Assembly (NCBI GenBank): GCA_964615765.1
Contig: CAZTQN010000012.1
Span: forward strand, 33,018-97,017
Length of the DNA stretch: 64,000 bases
Direction of reading: 5' to 3'
DNA from: CAZTQN01 sp964615765
GTDB lineage: Bacteria; Planctomycetota; Phycisphaerae; Phycisphaerales; UBA1924
The notes below the pieces were generated by a model, which saw only the letters and a list, made by a program, of their open reading frames with translations, was not told the DNA's origin and ran no database searches. A program made the position numbers and the translations under genes. Below are positions 61,624 through 64,000 of this stretch, in pieces. How positions within the stretch are numbered: the stretch's first letter is position 1; every line of letters starts with the position of its first letter.

Positions 61624-62322
61624 GTGCCGCGCCCGGATCACATCACGCTCGCCCCTTCGGAGGGCTACGCCGGGGGCGCCGGTCCGGAAGGCGGTCCGGA
61701 AACGACCCCGGCGGGCGTCGGCCAACCCGGCGACCAGCCGGACCACAAAGCCGCGCTGCGGGCCCGCCTGCGCTCGATGCCGCACGCAGGTGCCGGGCGG
61801 ATCGAACCCGCCGCGCTCGAACACCTGACGGGCCTGATCGGGCGATCGCCGCGGGTCATCATGGCCTTTGCGCCGCTCCCGGGCGAGCCGGACATCACGC
61901 CGCTGCTGCACGCGGCGTCGGCGTGCGGCGTGCACATCGCCCTGCCGCGCCTGCACGCACCGGACCGATCCATGACACCGGTGCGCATCGACGACTGGGC
62001 GGCGGACCTGGTCCGCTCGCCGGCGTTCGCCGCGCTGCTGGAACCGCGCGACACCTGCCCGCCGGTGCCGCTGACCGACATCGATCTAGTGCTGGTGCCG
62101 GGACTGGCGTTCGACCGCCATGGGCGGCGTCTCGGCCGGGGCGCGGGGTACTACGACCGCTTCCTCACCCGCCTGCGGGCGGCCAACCCGGCGACCCAGG
62201 CACGCCTGGTCGGCGTATGCGATGAACAGCACCTGCTCCCCGCCGTCCCGGCCGAGGTGCACGACGTGCGGATGGACGCCCTCTTGCTCCCCCCCGCCCG
62301 GCTGCAACCGGCGGAGCGCTAA
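61624..62322 (+). CDS. 5-formyltetrahydrofolate cyclo-ligase
   Basis: 232 residues from a GTG at 61624 with AAGGA six bases upstream. It converts 5-formyl-THF to 5,10-methenyl-THF using ATP. KAALRARLRSM, the first family motif, lies at about residue 40 after a Gly/Pro-rich lead. The hallmark nucleotide-binding/active-site segment DLVLVPGLAFDRHGRRLGRG followed by AGYYDRFL is intact, as is the C-terminal VCDEQHLLPAVPAEVHDVRMD. Confidence 0.94.
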   Translation: MPRPDHITLAPSEGYAGGAGPEGGPETTPAGVGQPGDQPDHKAALRARLRSMPHAGAGRIEPAALEHLTGLIGRSPRVIMAFAPLPGEPDITPLLHAASACGVHIALPRLHAPDRSMTPVRIDDWAADLVRSPAFAALLEPRDTCPPVPLTDIDLVLVPGLAFDRHGRRLGRGAGYYDRFLTRLRAANPATQARLVGVCDEQHLLPAVPAEVHDVRMDALLLPPARLQPAER

Positions 62323-62455
62323 ACGCGAAGGCGCGAACACTGCCCCCCTACCTCCTTCCCCCCGTCCCCGCGTCATCCCCTCACCGCGTCATCCCTCCCC
62401 CCCATTCCTGCAGCCGCTCGGCGAACCGTTCCGACATACTCTGCGTTCTCTCGCC

Positions 62456-63901
62456 ATGTCGATCCGCACGGAGGCTCCTTTGGCGCTGCAATCGCAAACT
62501 ATCCGCGGCAACTCTGTTCCCCGCACGTACGGCGCCGGGACCACGCGCGACACGCAGAAGCGGGTCGTGGGCGTCGTGCTTCTGGTCGCGCTGGCCGGTG
62601 CCGCGGCGTATTGGTACTTCGACCAGAGGACCCCGTCCGTCCCGCGCACCGCAGGCACCGCGAACGCCGGTAAAGCCGCCCCCGCGCCGAGCCCCGCCAC
62701 GCCCACGTTGTCGCCCGCAGCCGCCGGCGCCACCACCGGAGCCGCTACCTCCGGAGTAACGCCGCCGCCGCAGCCCACGCCCGCGCCGGTCGCGGCTGCC
62801 CCGGCCGCCACGCCGGATGTGATCGACATGGGCGCGCCCGCCCGGCGCCCGAGCACCGTGCCGACGCTCCCGCTCTCGCAGAACGCTCCCTCGCCCACCA
62901 CGCTGACCACGCCGACGCCGGCCCCGTCATCCACGCCGAGCGTCACCCCGCCAACGGCGACACCAAGCCCGTCATCTCCCTCCGGCCCGTCTGCGCCGGC
63001 GTCTCCGAACCAAACGGCGCCGGTGCGTGACCCGCTCGCGACGCCCGCCGCCCCGGCGAAAGCCAACACCCCGCCCGCGCCGGCCGATCTACCGGTGGAC
63101 TTGGCCGACGTGCTGCGTCAGGCCGATCGGCTCAGCGCGGACAATCGGCTGGTCGAGGCCCGCGTGGCGTACTCGCGGGTGCTGACGGACCCGCGGATTT
63201 CGCCGGCGGCCGCCGCGGCGATCCGCCCCCGCGCCGCCGAGGTCAACAACACGCTCATCTTCTCCCCCGCCGTCGCCGACAACGACCCGCTGGTGACGAC
63301 GTACCAGGTTGCGCGGGGCGACTCGCTGGTCAAGATCGCGCGGAGTCAGCAGACCGTCACCGAACCGGCGCTGATCGCCCGCATCAACCGCCTGCCCAAC
63401 CCCGACGCGCTGCGGCTGGGTCAGACGCTGAAGCTCGTGCGCGGGCCGTTCCACGCCGTCGTCACCAAGTCGGCGTTTCGGCTGGACCTGTACGCCGGCC
63501 CGGCCCCCTCCGGCACGCCGCGCCCGGACGGGCCCGAGGCCAACTGGCTGTACATCCGCTCGTTCAAAGTCGGCCTGGGCGAGGACAACTCGACGCCCGT
63601 GGCGACCTTCACCGTCAAGGAACGCTCGAAGCTTGTCAACCCGTTCTGGGTCAACCCGCGCACCGGCGAGAAGTTCGACGCCGACGACCCCAAGAACCCG
63701 ATCGGCGAGCGGTGGATCGGGCTCGAAGGTATGACGATCCGCGACCGCGCGTTCACCGGCTACGGGATCCACGGCACGATCGAGCCGCACTCCATCGGGC
63801 AGGAAATGTCCATGGGCTGCGTCCGCCTCGACGCGCCGGACATCGAAGCGGTGTACGAGTTCCTGATGCCGCGGGTGTCGATGGTGAAGATCGTGGAGTA
63901 A
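62456..63901 (+). CDS. LysM L,D-transpeptidase (YkuD family)
   Basis: 481 residues from the ATG at 62456. One N-terminal helix (VVGVVLLVALAGAAAYWYF) anchors the protein, then a ~150-residue Ala/Pro/Thr-rich linker, probably spanning the wall. A helical segment (VLRQADRLSADNRLVEARVA) is followed by a LysM domain (TYQVARGDSLVKIARSQQTV) and the L,D-transpeptidase catalytic domain with H439 in GIHGTIEPHSIG and C455 in SMGCVRLDAPD. It cross-links peptidoglycan stems 3-3 or attaches proteins to the wall. The linker is unusually long. Together with murA it supports a peptidoglycan-containing envelope. Confidence 0.94.
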   Translation: MSIRTEAPLALQSQTIRGNSVPRTYGAGTTRDTQKRVVGVVLLVALAGAAAYWYFDQRTPSVPRTAGTANAGKAAPAPSPATPTLSPAAAGATTGAATSGVTPPPQPTPAPVAAAPAATPDVIDMGAPARRPSTVPTLPLSQNAPSPTTLTTPTPAPSSTPSVTPPTATPSPSSPSGPSAPASPNQTAPVRDPLATPAAPAKANTPPAPADLPVDLADVLRQADRLSADNRLVEARVAYSRVLTDPRISPAAAAAIRPRAAEVNNTLIFSPAVADNDPLVTTYQVARGDSLVKIARSQQTVTEPALIARINRLPNPDALRLGQTLKLVRGPFHAVVTKSAFRLDLYAGPAPSGTPRPDGPEANWLYIRSFKVGLGEDNSTPVATFTVKERSKLVNPFWVNPRTGEKFDADDPKNPIGERWIGLEGMTIRDRAFTGYGIHGTIEPHSIGQEMSMGCVRLDAPDIEAVYEFLMPRVSMVKIVE

Positions 63902-63911
63902 GTGGGGAGGG

Positions 63912-63946
63912 GGGATTCGGGATTCGGGAAGCGGGAAGCGGGAAGC
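63912..63946. repeat. Heptamer repeat GGGATTC/GGGAAGC, five units
   Basis: Two GGGATTC and three GGGAAGC units follow the L,D-transpeptidase gene. It is the heptamer family also seen at 55124 and 59402. Nothing further could be assigned in the last 50 bases. Confidence 0.85.
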
Positions 63947-64000
63947 CACAGCGACCCCTCCGCGCTGATCACGGCGCTCACGCCCTTCCTCGGCGACGCT

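Overview
The window is very GC-rich chromosomal DNA from a planctomycete, most likely of the class Phycisphaerae. This rests on the many secreted proteins ending in a GC-type dockerin (a D-Y-N-x-x-G-G ... V-Q-D-I-F-D-F-L module with a terminal Gly-Cys), on a cysteine-poor L33, on the CPxCxYNLxG zinc-ribbon small protein, and on genes for MurA and an L,D-transpeptidase. The assignment is inferred from gene content; no 16S rRNA gene is present.

Layout. 1-3.95 kb: the 3' end of a HAF-repeat dockerin protein of visibly lower GC, then an M16 metalloprotease. 4.1-9.8 kb (minus): a family 2 glycosyltransferase and a 1600-residue AsmA/TamB-like protein. 10-13.75 kb (minus): the core translation/secretion cluster tRNA-Thr, tuf, rpmG, tRNA-Trp, secE, nusG. 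14.1-31.5 kb (plus): six consecutive genes for exported proteins built from beta-sandwich domains, six-cysteine modules and GC-type dockerins, with strong terminators; two share a 452-bp identical 3' end and a conserved promoter and leader. 31.6-34.2 kb (minus): murA, a HIT protein and a DUF3052 protein. 34.5-35.5 kb: a fibro-slime protein. 35.6-43 kb (minus): a coupled hydrolase/GH3 pair, a LolD/LolC-like ABC transporter, a zinc-ribbon protein and SpoVR. 43-64 kb: housekeeping and hypothetical genes: a further dockerin SGNH/LamG protein, a tRNA-dihydrouridine synthase, a PIG-L deacetylase, MgtE, RpiB coupled to a Sua5-like/LMW-phosphatase fusion, RarA, a PlsC-type acyltransferase, ComEC, an ECF sigma factor with a putative membrane regulator, 5-FTHF cyclo-ligase and a LysM L,D-transpeptidase.

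Together, eight genes carry nine dockerin modules and about 44 six-cysteine modules (counted by eye), but no cohesin was recognised here, so the docking partner is unknown. This secreted system is the most unusual content of the window. Also notable are a SecE with a large insertion on its periplasmic side, an EF-Tu with a non-canonical switch I, and families of 7- and 8-nt tandem repeats in intergenic spaces, some in a composite arrangement present in both orientations.
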